From contig NZ_NEQV01000001.1 in assembly GCF_002799245.1 (NCBI RefSeq), positions 1,047,000-1,110,999 on the forward strand: a DNA stretch of 64,000 bases. Direction: 5' to 3'. Below, one piece after another: positions 43,508-51,828 of the stretch. The translations under genes were made by a program, and so were the position numbers. Source of the DNA: Stenotrophomonas maltophilia (GTDB taxonomy: Bacteria; Pseudomonadota; Gammaproteobacteria; Xanthomonadales; Xanthomonadaceae). Position 1 is the stretch's first letter. Every line of letters starts with the position of its first letter. The notes under the pieces are model-generated. The model was not told the DNA's origin. It worked only from the letters and a program-made list of their open reading frames with translations, and ran no database searches.

Positions 43508-43543
43508 ACCCGGCAGATCCCTCCCTCTGCCGGGTCTTTTTTT
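43508..43543 (+). terminator. Rho-independent terminator of phasin gene
   Basis: ACCCGGCAGA-8 nt-TCTGCCGGGT, one C, then T7 (43537-43543). Confidence 0.92.
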
Positions 43544-43847
43544 GCCTGACGTTCGGAATCCAGAGCACTTCTTCGTCTCGACCCTCTGCGAACTGATGGG
43601 CCTCCGCACGACGCCACGCAGAATGAATCCGCCACGTGCGTGTCTTCGTCCTGATTCGCCGCGAGCTGATGGGCCCCGCCGGGGCAGGCAGGGGCCTGGG
43701 CCAATGTCCCCCGGCGCCGGCCATTGGCCGTCACCTCCTCCTTTACTTTGCCCAAACCCCTGCCCGCCCCGACGAGGCTCGGCTTGCGGTGTGCAGCGCG
43801 GCGCGCGGTCAGCCTTCAATGAGGCGCCGACGAACTCCGAACGCCGG

Positions 43848-43932
43848 GCGGAGGCCCTTGCGTACGAAGTAAAGGGGGGAGGTGACGGCCAACGGCCGGC
43901 GCCGGAGGACATTCGTACGCAAGGGCCTCCGC
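43848..43932. repeat. Array hairpin 1
   Basis: 21-bp perfect arms at 43848-43868 and 43912-43932 enclosing a 43-nt loop that holds most of the plus-oriented module. Equivalent hairpins in units 2 and 3 are listed separately. Confidence 0.9.
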
Positions 43933-44172
43933 ACGGCGCCACGCAGAATGAATCCGCCACGAGCGTGTCTTCGTCCTGATTCGCCGCGAGCTGATGGGCC
44001 CCGCCGGGGCAGGCAGGGGCCTGGGCCAATGTCCCCCGGCGCCGGCCGTTGGCCGTCACCTCCTCCTTTACTTTGCCCAAACCCCTGCCCGCCCCAGCGA
44101 GGCTCGGCTTGCGGTGTGCAGCGCGGCGCGCGCTCAGCCTTCAATGAGGCGCCGACGAACTCCGAACGCCGG

Positions 44173-44256
44173 GCGGAGGCCCTTGCGTACGAAGTAAAGG
44201 GGGAGGTGACGGCCACAGGCCGGCGCCGGAGGACATTCGTACGCAAGGGCCTCCGC
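44173..44256. repeat. Array hairpin 2
   Basis: Arms at 44173-44193 and 44236-44256, identical to hairpin 1; the loop is 42 nt. Confidence 0.9.
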
Positions 44257-44512
44257 ACGGCGCCACGCAGAATGAATCCGCCACGAGCGTGTCTTCGTCC
44301 TGATTCGCCGCGAACTGATGGGCCCCGCCGGGGCAGGCAGGGGCCTGGGCCAATGTCCCCCGGCGCCGGCCATTGGCCGTCACCTCCTCCTTTACTTTGC
44401 CCAACCCCCTGCCCGCCCCGACGAGGCTCGGCTTGCGTTGAGCAAAGACGCTGCACTTCCGGCAGCCTTTCGCGGACTTTCAGTTGAGGCGCCGATAGAT
44501 TTCGAACGCCGG

Positions 44513-44596
44513 GCGGAGGCCCTTGCGTACGAAGTAAAGGGGGAGGTGACGGCCACAGGCCGGCGCCGGAGGACATTCGTACGCAAGGGCCTCCGC
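44513..44596. repeat. Array hairpin 3
   Basis: Arms at 44513-44533 and 44576-44596, identical to hairpins 1 and 2 although the sequence before it in this unit has diverged. Confidence 0.9.
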
Positions 44597-44642
44597 CCGG
44601 CGCCACGCAGAATGGATCCGCCGCACGCCATGCTGAAACGGC

Positions 44643-46544
44643 TCAACGCCCGCGATTACCGTGCCAGTGCTGGTGCCACGCCTGGAACATCAGCACGTTC
44701 CACAGATGCGTGTGCCATTTGCGCTCACCGCGCAGGAACGCCTCCCAGATGCCGCGCACCCGTGCCGCGTCGAAGCAGCCCTGGTTGCGCAGCAGCTGCG
44801 GGTCCAGCAGCGCCTCGGCCCAGTCGCGCAGCGGGCCCGCCAGCCAACGTGCCATCGGCGGGCCGAAGCCGCGCTTGGGGCGATACACCAGCGGCTCCGG
44901 CAGATAACGTGCCAGCAGGTGCTTGAGGATCCGCTTGTGCTCGCCGTCGTGGTACTTCAAGTGCTGCGGCAGGCGCCAGGCCAGGCGCACCACCTCCATG
45001 TCCAGCAGCGGCGCACGGGTTTCAACGCCCGCCGCCATGCCCGCACGATCAACCTTGGCGAGGATGCCCTCGGCCAGGTCCATGCGGAAATCCAACAGCT
45101 GGATGCGCGCCTCGGCCGGCAGCGCCGTGTCCTGCTGCTGGAAGATCGTCACCGGCTCGCGCGCGCCCAGCACCACCTGTGCCGGCTGCCGCCAGCGTGT
45201 CACGCGCTGCAGGTAATGACCTTCCACATCGTTGGCAGCAACCTCGGCCACCAAGGCGCGCCAGCCACCAAGGCGGCCACGCTCAGCGTTCATGCGGTTG
45301 CCACTGCGCCGCGCCAGGTCGCGTACCCAGTCCGGCAGGCCACCGCACAGGCGGGCATTGCGCAGCGCGCGGCCATAGCTGGGGTGGCCGAAGAACAGCT
45401 CATCGCCACCGTCACCGGTCAGCGCCACCGGCTTGCGCGCCCCCAGCAGTTCACTGGCCAGCAACGTCGGCAGCTGCGAGGCGTCGGCGAAGGGCTCGCA
45501 CCAGACCTGCGGCAGGCGCTGCAGCAGGTCCAGGCCCTGACGCGCGTCCATGCGATGCAGGTGGTGTTGCACACCCAGATGGCGCGCGACCTGCGAAGCC
45601 CAGTCGCTCTCGTCATGCCCGGGATCGTCGAAGCCGACCGTCCATGCTTCGATCGGCAGGGTGGATTGCGCCTGCATCATCGCCGTCACCAGTGAGGAAT
45701 CGGTGCCGCCGGACAGGAACGCACCACAGGCCAATGGCGAGTGCATGCGTGAAGCGATGGCCTTCTGGAGTACCGCTTCGAGCTGGTCGGTGGCCTGTTC
45801 CAGGCTCGGCGCCGGCTGCAGCGGCTCCTGCAATGCACTCTGCATCGCATCGCGTGCGCACCAGTAGCGTGTGCCCCCCTGGGCAGCCTGGCTGGAGTAA
45901 CCCGCGGCATGGTCGCTGAGATCGATGCGCAGCATCGCACCCGCCACCAGTTTGTGGACGCCGCGGTAAATGGTGTGCGGCGCCGGCACATAGTCGTGAC
46001 GCAGCAGCAGGCTCAGGGCATCCTGGTCGATGCTCGGCGCGAAACCGGCGAAGGCCTGCAGCGCCTTCAACTCGGAGGCGAACAGGAACTGGCCCTGGTA
46101 CCAGCCGTAATACAGCGGCCGCTCGCCAACCGGATCACGGGCCAGCCACAACACGCGCGACTCCCGGTCCCATACGCTGAAACCGAAGGCGCCCTCGATA
46201 CGCGACAACGCCCGCTGCACGCCCCATTCGACGATCGCATGCAGCAGCAGCCGCGCATCGCTGCAGCTGCGTGGCAGATCGCGCAACTGCGCCTGCAGGT
46301 CAGCGCGGTTGTACAGGCGGCCGTCCAGGCACAGCACGTAGCGACCGCAGTCCGAGCTCAGCGGCTGCAACGGCGTATCGGTCGGCGCCCGGCAGTGGCC
46401 CAGCGCGAGGCCGGCCTCTGCGTCGGTCCAGTAGCCGATACGGCCACGCCCACGCTGCTGCAGGGCGCGCAGCATCGGTGCCAGCTGCTGCAGCAGCTGC
46501 TCGTCCTCGGCGGGCGGCAGCCAGGCCCCGACCACGCCGCTCAT
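44643..46544 (-). CDS. Asparagine-synthetase-like protein lacking the N-terminal Cys
   Basis: 633 residues with the two-domain AsnB layout. Residues 2-210 are a class II glutamine amidotransferase domain (LYNRADLQAQL, GAFGFSVWDRESR, ARDPVGERPLYYG). Residues about 240-600 are the synthetase domain with the PP-loop LSGGTDSSLV and the later TGDGGDELFFGH. ATP-dependent amidation of a carboxylate is expected. Oddity: the start gives MSGVVGAW where AsnB has MCGI, so the catalytic Cys1 is Ser. The ATG at 46544 has GGAGG about 6 nt upstream; a start five codons earlier does not restore a Cys. It could use free ammonia, use Ser as nucleophile, or act as a ligase like beta-lactam synthetase. Divergent from the RstA-type regulator. 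Confidence 0.85.
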   Translation of the reverse strand: MSGVVGAWLPPAEDEQLLQQLAPMLRALQQRGRGRIGYWTDAEAGLALGHCRAPTDTPLQPLSSDCGRYVLCLDGRLYNRADLQAQLRDLPRSCSDARLLLHAIVEWGVQRALSRIEGAFGFSVWDRESRVLWLARDPVGERPLYYGWYQGQFLFASELKALQAFAGFAPSIDQDALSLLLRHDYVPAPHTIYRGVHKLVAGAMLRIDLSDHAAGYSSQAAQGGTRYWCARDAMQSALQEPLQPAPSLEQATDQLEAVLQKAIASRMHSPLACGAFLSGGTDSSLVTAMMQAQSTLPIEAWTVGFDDPGHDESDWASQVARHLGVQHHLHRMDARQGLDLLQRLPQVWCEPFADASQLPTLLASELLGARKPVALTGDGGDELFFGHPSYGRALRNARLCGGLPDWVRDLARRSGNRMNAERGRLGGWRALVAEVAANDVEGHYLQRVTRWRQPAQVVLGAREPVTIFQQQDTALPAEARIQLLDFRMDLAEGILAKVDRAGMAAGVETRAPLLDMEVVRLAWRLPQHLKYHDGEHKRILKHLLARYLPEPLVYRPKRGFGPPMARWLAGPLRDWAEALLDPQLLRNQGCFDAARVRGIWEAFLRGERKWHTHLWNVLMFQAWHQHWHGNRGR

Positions 46545-46893
46545 CGGGAGCCTCCGCAATGGCAGCGGCAGGACAGGTTCGGCAAGCGGGGGGCGGCGGG
46601 CGACATGAGGACGGCACGCGGAGCGGAGGAGACTCCATGCTCGGCGCCGGGCCGCGCGGCGTCAGTCGCTTTGCTGTCAGCGATCGTCACCAGCCGTATC
46701 ACAAAGGTAACGTTTTGTAACGGCAACAGGCTATGCTGGACGCCAAGTAGTTGCCGGGACTGAGACCCGGCCCGTGCGCCAGCAACCCCGGCTGAATGGC
46801 GCCCGCCCCCGGGACCCGGGCGGCCCGAAGGCTGGGATAGCATCGCCGCGCTCGTGCCGTGGCGGTACGTTTGCGCCCACGGAGGCCTTGGAA
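46545..46893. promoter_or_regulatory. Divergent control region between asn-like gene and rstA-like gene
   Basis: 349 nt without a gene. The middle holds the GTAACG direct repeat and TATGCT (46732-46737), a fair -10 for the regulator; the part next to the regulator is GC-rich with no clear signal except the ribosome site ACGGAGG. Confidence 0.45.
46707..46722 (+). promoter_or_regulatory. GTAACG direct repeat, possible RstA-type operator
   Basis: GTAACG-TTTT-GTAACG: two hexamers with 10-nt period, the tandem arrangement bound by OmpR-family regulators. The complement has GTTACA, the half-site of E. coli RstA. It lies about 10 nt before a TATGCT -10 candidate, so it could mediate autoregulation of the pair downstream. 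Confidence 0.5.
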
Positions 46894-47583
46894 ATGCTGG
46901 ATATCGTACTGGTCGAAGACGATGCCCGCCTGGGAACGATGGTCAGCGACTACCTGCAACGGCATGGCTACCAGGTGGCCCATGAACGCAGCGGCGAGCG
47001 CGCAGTGGCCCGGATCCTGGCTGAAAAACCAGCCCTGGTGCTGCTCGATGTCGGCCTGCCCGACCAGGATGGTTTCGAAGTGTGTCGGCAGATCCGGCCC
47101 CACTATGACGGCATCATCTGCGTGCTGACCGCCCGCACCGACAACATCGACCAGGTGCTGGGACTGGAGCTGGGGGCCGACGATTACATCGGCAAACCCA
47201 TCGAACCGCGGGTGCTGCTGGCCCGGCTGCGCGCCCACCTGCGCCGCCACCGCCGGGTCGAGCCGCGTGACGGCAGCCTGCGCTTCGGCGAGCTGAACAT
47301 CGACCCGTCCACCCGCAACGTGCACCTGCAGGGTGGCCTGCTGGAACTGACCACGGCCGAGTTCGACCTGCTGTTCCTGCTGGCCAGCAACGCCGGCCAG
47401 ATCCTGGACCGCGACGCGCTGCTGCGCGGCCTGCGTGGCATCGCCTTCGACGGCCTGGACCGTTCGATCGATGCCCGCATCTCGCGCCTGCGCCGCAAGC
47501 TGGGCGACAACCCCGAGCAGCCGGAACGGATCAAGACCGTCCGTGGCCGCGGCTACCTGTTCAGCCGCTCGGCATGGGGATGA
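46894..47583 (+). CDS. rstA: OmpR-family response regulator, RstA-like
   Basis: 229 residues. Receiver domain 1-115: VEDD acidic pocket, phosphoacceptor Asp in LLDVGLPD near residue 51, Thr in LTART, Lys in IGKPIEP. Winged-helix DNA-binding domain about 130-225 ends RRKLGDNPEQPERIKTVRGRGYLF. The IGKPIEPRVLLARLRAHLRR segment and pairing with the following kinase resemble RstA. The ATG at 46894 follows ACGGAGG. Its stop overlaps the kinase start by 10 nt, so the two are co-translated. Confidence 0.88.
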   Translation: MLDIVLVEDDARLGTMVSDYLQRHGYQVAHERSGERAVARILAEKPALVLLDVGLPDQDGFEVCRQIRPHYDGIICVLTARTDNIDQVLGLELGADDYIGKPIEPRVLLARLRAHLRRHRRVEPRDGSLRFGELNIDPSTRNVHLQGGLLELTTAEFDLLFLLASNAGQILDRDALLRGLRGIAFDGLDRSIDARISRLRRKLGDNPEQPERIKTVRGRGYLFSRSAWG

Positions 47584-48926
47584 AGCGCACGCCCTCGGCG
47601 ATGCGCGGCCACGCCTTCCACTTCCTGCGCTACGGCATCGGCTTCCTGGTCGCCCACCTGTTGTTGATCGTGCTGGGCCTGTGGGCCTGGGATGCCCTGC
47701 TGGAAGACCGCACCGAAGCCGGACTGCAGGCCGAGATGCGCGGCACGCATGCGCTGCTGCAGCATCGCTTCGCCGAAACCCCGCGCGACCAGTGGCCGGT
47801 GCTGGCACGCGAACTCGACGCCGATTTCGCCTATGCGCTGCGCATGGTGCCGCTGGCCGAGGCAGTGAAGGAGCTGCCGGCCAGCCAACGCCCGCCGTTC
47901 AACAACGGCCGCGTGCAGATCGACCTGGAGCACATGCGCAGCATGCAGCGGATCGGCGACAGCGACTACGCGGTGATGCTGGGGCCGCTGGACGAAGCGC
48001 TGCCGGACGAGGGCTGGCAGGACAGCGAAGTATCCGGCGTGGCGATCCTGCTGCTGATCCTGATGGTGGCGGTGGCACTGCCGATGTACGTGATGGTCTA
48101 TCGGCTGTGGCGCGACGTCTCGCAGCTGGCCCAGGCGGCGCGGCAGATGCGCGATGGCCAGCTGGATACCCGAGCGCCGCGTGCGGGTACCGCGCTGGTG
48201 CGGCCGCTGGCCAATGCCTTCAACCATATGGCCGAGCAGCTGCAGCAGCTGCTGGAAAGCCAGCGCGTACTGGCGCAGGCGGTGGCGCACGAAGTACGCA
48301 CGCCGTTGGCGCGGATGCGTTTCGGCCTGGCCGACCTGGAGGACACCGCGCTCGATGATGTGCAACGCGATGCACTGGGGGGACTGCGCACCGATGTGGA
48401 TCGGTTGCAGCACCTGACCGATGCCGGCGTCGAGTACGCCGCGCTGGGGCGCTGCCATCAACTGACCCGCCAGCGCCTGCAGCTGGCGGCGCTGGTGCGC
48501 GGCGTGGTGGCCCAGTTCGCGCCGCTGCCGATGCCGGTGCAGCAGGCGCTGTCACCGGTGGGCCTGGTCAACGTCAACCGGCACATGCTGGAACTGGCGC
48601 TGCGCAACCTGCTCGGCAACGCACTGCGGTACGCACGCCGGCAGATCCGTATTGCCAGCACGGTCAATGACGGCTGGCTGTGCGTGCAGGTGGAGGACGA
48701 CGGCCCCGGCATTGCGCCCGAACTGCGCGGCCAAGTGCTGCAGCCCTACGTCCGGCTGGACCCGGGCAGCCCCGGTTTCGGCCTCGGCCTGGCGCTGGTG
48801 CAGGTGGTGGCCGACAAGCATGGCGGCCACGTCGAGGTGACCGATTCGGAATTGGGCGGTGCCTGTATCCGCCTGCACCTGCCGCTGGAAACCGGCGGCA
48901 TCGTCGAGTGCGAAGCGGCCTGCTAG
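47574..48926 (+). CDS. rstB: Sensor histidine kinase, RstB-like
   Basis: 450 residues. An N-terminal helix (about 15-37), a periplasmic domain (about 38-160), a second helix (VAILLLILMVAVALPMYVMV), HAMP, then the phosphoacceptor box AQAVAHEVRTPLARM near residue 242 and catalytic boxes N (NLLGNALRYARRQI), G1 (VEDDGPGIAPELRG) and G2 (GFGLGLALVQVV). The signal is unknown; E. coli RstB is under PhoP control and responds to acid or Mg2+. The gene overlaps the regulator by 10 nt. Its TAG stop shares a CTAG palindrome with the stop of the opposite-strand kinase. Confidence 0.88.
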   Translation: MGMKRTPSAMRGHAFHFLRYGIGFLVAHLLLIVLGLWAWDALLEDRTEAGLQAEMRGTHALLQHRFAETPRDQWPVLARELDADFAYALRMVPLAEAVKELPASQRPPFNNGRVQIDLEHMRSMQRIGDSDYAVMLGPLDEALPDEGWQDSEVSGVAILLLILMVAVALPMYVMVYRLWRDVSQLAQAARQMRDGQLDTRAPRAGTALVRPLANAFNHMAEQLQQLLESQRVLAQAVAHEVRTPLARMRFGLADLEDTALDDVQRDALGGLRTDVDRLQHLTDAGVEYAALGRCHQLTRQRLQLAALVRGVVAQFAPLPMPVQQALSPVGLVNVNRHMLELALRNLLGNALRYARRQIRIASTVNDGWLCVQVEDDGPGIAPELRGQVLQPYVRLDPGSPGFGLGLALVQVVADKHGGHVEVTDSELGGACIRLHLPLETGGIVECEAAC

Positions 48927-50392
48927 GCCGCCGGTTCCGCACGCGGCAAGGCAAACACGAACAACGCGCCACGCTCGCTGTCGCGCAGTTCGATGCGGCG
49001 GCCGTGCAGCTGCACGATGCGCTGCACGATCAACAGGCCCAATCCGCCGTTCTCGCCGCGCCGTGCTCCCAGCGCGGCCGGTGCCTGGAACAGCTGGGTA
49101 CGCAGCGCCGGCGCCACCCCGGGGCCGTCATCGGCCACGCTGACCTCCACGCTGTCCGGGGTCGCACGCAGGCGCACCTCGATCTGGCCACCGTCGGGTG
49201 CATGCCGCAGCGCGTTGTCGAGCAGGTTGGTCAGCACCCGCTCGACCAGGCCCAGGTCGGCGCGCACCAGCGGCAGGCCGGGTGGAAACGCCGCGTGCAG
49301 CTGCTGGCCACGCGCCTGCGCCGCCAGCTCGAATTTCTGCAGCACGTCCTGCAGCAGCTCCGGCAGGGCGAACACTTCCCACTCCAGCCGCACTTCGCCG
49401 TGCTCCAGCCGCGCCAGCTCGAACAGCGCGCGCGCCAACCGGCCGACCTTGGCACTCTGCGCCAGCGCGATGCCGAGATAGCGGCGGCGCTCGTCCGCCG
49501 ACAACGTGGCGTCCTTCAACGCCAGCGTTTCCAGGTAGCCGTGCAGTGACGACAGCGGCGTGCGCAGGTCGTGCGAGATGTTGGCGACCAGCTCGCGGCG
49601 CTGCAGGTCCTGCTGGCGCAGCTGCTGCCACTGCTCACCCAGCCGCTGGGCCATCTGCGCGTGCGCGTGTTCGAGGATCACCAGCTCGTCGCGTTCGCCA
49701 GGGCGCAGCGGCTCCGGCGGCGGCAAGGGCGCGGGCGCGTCGATGTCGAAGGCCTGGATGCGCCGGGTCAGCCGCCGCAGCGGACGGGTCACCCAGTAGA
49801 ACGCCACCAGCCCGGCCAGCAGGCCGAGGCTACCGACCAGCACCACCGACCACCATGTGGTGTTCCACTGGCTGCCGGCGGCAAGATCGTCGGCCAGCAT
49901 CTGCCGGTGCTCGCCGACCAGCACCACGTACACATAGCCCGCCTGCCGGCCCTGCACGATCAACGGTGCGGCACTGAACACCTTGCGGCCATCGGCGCTG
50001 CGCGGGTCATCGCCCAGGATCGGCAACGGCGCTCCCGCCAGCAGGCGGCGCAGCGGCGCCACGTCCACCCGGGTGCGCACCAGATGCCCGCTGGGCGCAT
50101 CGTGGCCGAGGATGCGGCCCTGGTCGTCCAGCAGGTAGACCTCGACGCTGGGGTTGACTGCCATCAGCTGGCCGAACAGCGCGCGCACCGCGGCATCGCG
50201 CATGCCGCTGGTGTCCATCAGCTCGCTGCGCTGGGCGATGTGCTCGGCCAGGCCCAGCGACAGCCGCTGTACCACTTCCTGCTCGTGGCGGGTGTTGGCG
50301 CGCATCTGCAGCGCCAGCAGCGCCATGCAGCACATCAGCATCAGCGCGGCGATCACCGCTGCCAGCTTCTGCCACAGGTTCGGCTTGATCAT
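48923..50392 (-). CDS. Sensor histidine kinase of second two-component system
   Basis: 489 residues. Transmembrane helix 1 at about 10-27, a large periplasmic domain to about 165 with PSVEVYLLDDQGRILGHD, helix 2 (VVLVGSLGLLAGLVAFYWV), HAMP, the His box LVANISHDLRTPLSSLHGYLE near residue 282, N box NLLDNALRHAPDGG, G1 VADDGPGVAP and G2 ENGGLGLLIV. The periplasmic PAS-like domain could sense an envelope stress. The ATG at 50392 overlaps the response-regulator stop; longer in-frame starts lie in the regulator gene. Transcribed toward, and ending on the same CTAG as, the RstB-like gene. Confidence 0.9.
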   Translation of the reverse strand: MIKPNLWQKLAAVIAALMLMCCMALLALQMRANTRHEQEVVQRLSLGLAEHIAQRSELMDTSGMRDAAVRALFGQLMAVNPSVEVYLLDDQGRILGHDAPSGHLVRTRVDVAPLRRLLAGAPLPILGDDPRSADGRKVFSAAPLIVQGRQAGYVYVVLVGEHRQMLADDLAAGSQWNTTWWSVVLVGSLGLLAGLVAFYWVTRPLRRLTRRIQAFDIDAPAPLPPPEPLRPGERDELVILEHAHAQMAQRLGEQWQQLRQQDLQRRELVANISHDLRTPLSSLHGYLETLALKDATLSADERRRYLGIALAQSAKVGRLARALFELARLEHGEVRLEWEVFALPELLQDVLQKFELAAQARGQQLHAAFPPGLPLVRADLGLVERVLTNLLDNALRHAPDGGQIEVRLRATPDSVEVSVADDGPGVAPALRTQLFQAPAALGARRGENGGLGLLIVQRIVQLHGRRIELRDSERGALFVFALPRAEPAA

Positions 50393-51108
50393 GCCGCCGC
50401 CCCGGCCGGGTCGACCAGCTTGTAGCCGCGGCCCCACACCGTCAGCAGCCGCCGCGGATTGGCCGGATCAGGCTCGATCTTGCTGCGCAGGCGGTTGATG
50501 TGGGTGTTGACCGTGTGCTCGTAGCCATCGTGCTGGTAGCCCCAGACCTGGTTGAGCAGTTCCATGCGCGCGAACACCTGGTCGGGATGACGGGCGAAGA
50601 ACAGCAGCAGGTCGAACTCGCGCGGGGTCAGTTCCAGCACATTGCCGTCCACCGAGGCGGTACGCGCGACCGGGTCCAGCTGCAGCCCGCCCAGCTCGAT
50701 CGCACCGGCATCGATGCGTGCGCTCTGCGCCATCGCCTCGGCGCGGCGCAGCAATGCGCGCACGCGTGCCACCAGTTCCGGCATCGAGAAGGGCTTTGCC
50801 AGGTAGTCATCCGCACCCAGTTCCAGGCCGACGATGCGCTGCGTTTCGCTGCCGCGCGCGCTGATGATGATGATCGGTACATAGCGCGCCATCGCGCGTG
50901 CCCGCTGGCACACCTGCAGGCCATCCACGCCCGGCAGCATCACGTCCAGCACCAGCGCATCCCACGGGCCTTCCTGCTCGAGCAGGCGCAGGCCGGCATC
51001 GCCACTGGCGGCATGGGCGACGTCGTAGCCTTCATCGCCCAGATGCATGCGCAGCAGGTCGGCGATGTGGGCATCGTCTTCAACGATCAGCACGCGTTTG
51101 GTGGACAT
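50389..51108 (-). CDS. OmpR-family response regulator adjacent to msr operon
   Basis: 239 residues. Receiver: VEDD, phosphoacceptor Asp in VLDVMLPGVDG near residue 54, ISARGSE, LAKPFSMPEL. The DNA-binding winged helix has ELTPREFDLLLFFARHP and closes NTHINRLRSKIEPDPANPRRLLTVWGRGYKL. The ATG at 51108 is the first in the conserved region. It is divergent from msrB across 145 nt that contain an inverted repeat, so it is a candidate regulator of the periplasmic methionine-sulfoxide repair operon. Overlaps its kinase gene by ATGA. Confidence 0.92.
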   Translation of the reverse strand: MSTKRVLIVEDDAHIADLLRMHLGDEGYDVAHAASGDAGLRLLEQEGPWDALVLDVMLPGVDGLQVCQRARAMARYVPIIIISARGSETQRIVGLELGADDYLAKPFSMPELVARVRALLRRAEAMAQSARIDAGAIELGGLQLDPVARTASVDGNVLELTPREFDLLLFFARHPDQVFARMELLNQVWGYQHDGYEHTVNTHINRLRSKIEPDPANPRRLLTVWGRGYKLVDPAGAAA

Positions 51109-51168
51109 CGGCAGCTCGGGGCCAGTGGGGGAGGCTGCCCGCATTGTGGCGCGGGACGGGCGCCGATA

Positions 51169-51197
51169 CCTCACGAAAAATTGAAACCTGCGTGAGG
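51169..51197. promoter_or_regulatory. Inverted repeat in regulator-msrB intergenic region
   Basis: CCTCACG (51169-51175) and CGTGAGG (51191-51197), centres 22 bp apart, flank an AT-rich core GAAAAATTGAAAC in an otherwise GC-rich spacer. This is a plausible binding site for the adjacent response regulator and may overlap both promoters. Confidence 0.45.
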
Positions 51198-51253
51198 ATT
51201 CGTTGACCCGGGCGGGCGCAGCATGGCCCCGTCGCCCCTTCCCGGAGTCCGCC

Positions 51254-51826
51254 ATGTCCCTGTCCCGCCGCCATCTGCTGGGCCTGGGCGGTGTTGCCAC
51301 CGCCGCCGGCCTGCTCGGCCTGGGGGCCTGCAGCCGCGCCGCGCCGGCGGCCGCTGAAGCGCGCCCGCCGCGACAGTTCGAGGTCATGCACAGCGATGCG
51401 CAGTGGCGCCAGCAGCTGACCCCGGCGCAGTACGCGGTGCTGCGCCAGCAGGCCACCGAACGGCCGTGGAGCAGCCCGCTCAACAAGGAACACCGGCAGG
51501 GCACCTTCGCCTGCGCTGGTTGTGCGCTGCCGTTGTTCTCCTCCTCCACCAAGTTCGAGAGCGGCACCGGCTGGCCCAGCTTCTGGGCACCGCTGCACAA
51601 CGCCATCGGCGAAGACCGCGACGTCACCTTCGGGATGCTGCGGGTGGAGGTGCACTGCCGCCGCTGTGGCGGCCACCTCGGCCATGTGTTCAACGATGGT
51701 CCGCGCCCGACCGGCCTGCGCTACTGCATGAACGGTGCGGCGATGGTGTTCGTTCCCGGCGCCACGGATGGCACCGCCGACGGCTGGCGGGTGCCGGTCG
51801 GTTCTTCCCCTGCTACCGGAGCCTGA
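51254..51826 (+). CDS. msrB: Peptide-methionine (R)-S-oxide reductase MsrB, Tat-exported lipoprotein
   Basis: 190 residues. The N-terminus MSLSRRHLLGLGG has a twin-arginine motif and is followed by a hydrophobic stretch ending LGACS, a lipobox, so it is probably Tat-translocated and lipidated. The MsrB domain has two zinc CxxC pairs (CAGC, CRRC), the substrate loop FESGTGWPSFW and the catalytic Cys in RYCMNGAAM. It reduces R-methionine sulfoxide in periplasmic proteins. The ATG at 51254 is the first that gives a signal peptide. The next gene starts 2 nt after the stop. Confidence 0.93.
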   Translation: MSLSRRHLLGLGGVATAAGLLGLGACSRAAPAAAEARPPRQFEVMHSDAQWRQQLTPAQYAVLRQQATERPWSSPLNKEHRQGTFACAGCALPLFSSSTKFESGTGWPSFWAPLHNAIGEDRDVTFGMLRVEVHCRRCGGHLGHVFNDGPRPTGLRYCMNGAAMVFVPGATDGTADGWRVPVGSSPATGA

Positions 51827-51828
51827 CG

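Larger units (their letters stand above)
43598..44616. repeat. Tandem array of three ~325-340 bp units with nested inverted modules
   Basis: Units begin at 43598, 43923 and 44247 (periods 324-340 bp), each opening GGGCCTCCGCAC; a truncated fourth copy starts at 44587 and fades out about 25 nt before the asparagine-synthetase-like stop. Each unit has a ~50-bp module read on the minus strand (43701-43750, 44026-44075, 44350-44399) and the same module in plus orientation (43864-43914, 44189-44238, 44529-44578). The plus module reads GTAAAGG.GGAGGTGACGGCC and ends GGACATT. Perfect 21-bp arms, GCGGAGGCCC...GTACGAA, close each plus module. Units 1 and 2 are nearly identical; unit 3 has a replaced segment near 44440-44505. 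Open frames on both strands are by-products of base composition. Confidence 0.9.

Noticed and set aside
43809..44606. Open frames of 200-265 codons on both strands in the repeat array
   Set aside because: They repeat the same peptide blocks as the DNA repeats, exist on both strands and lack start signals; they follow from base composition.
43598..44616. CRISPR-like array
   Set aside because: Units are over 300 bp and nearly identical throughout, with no short repeat alternating with unique spacers and no cas genes.
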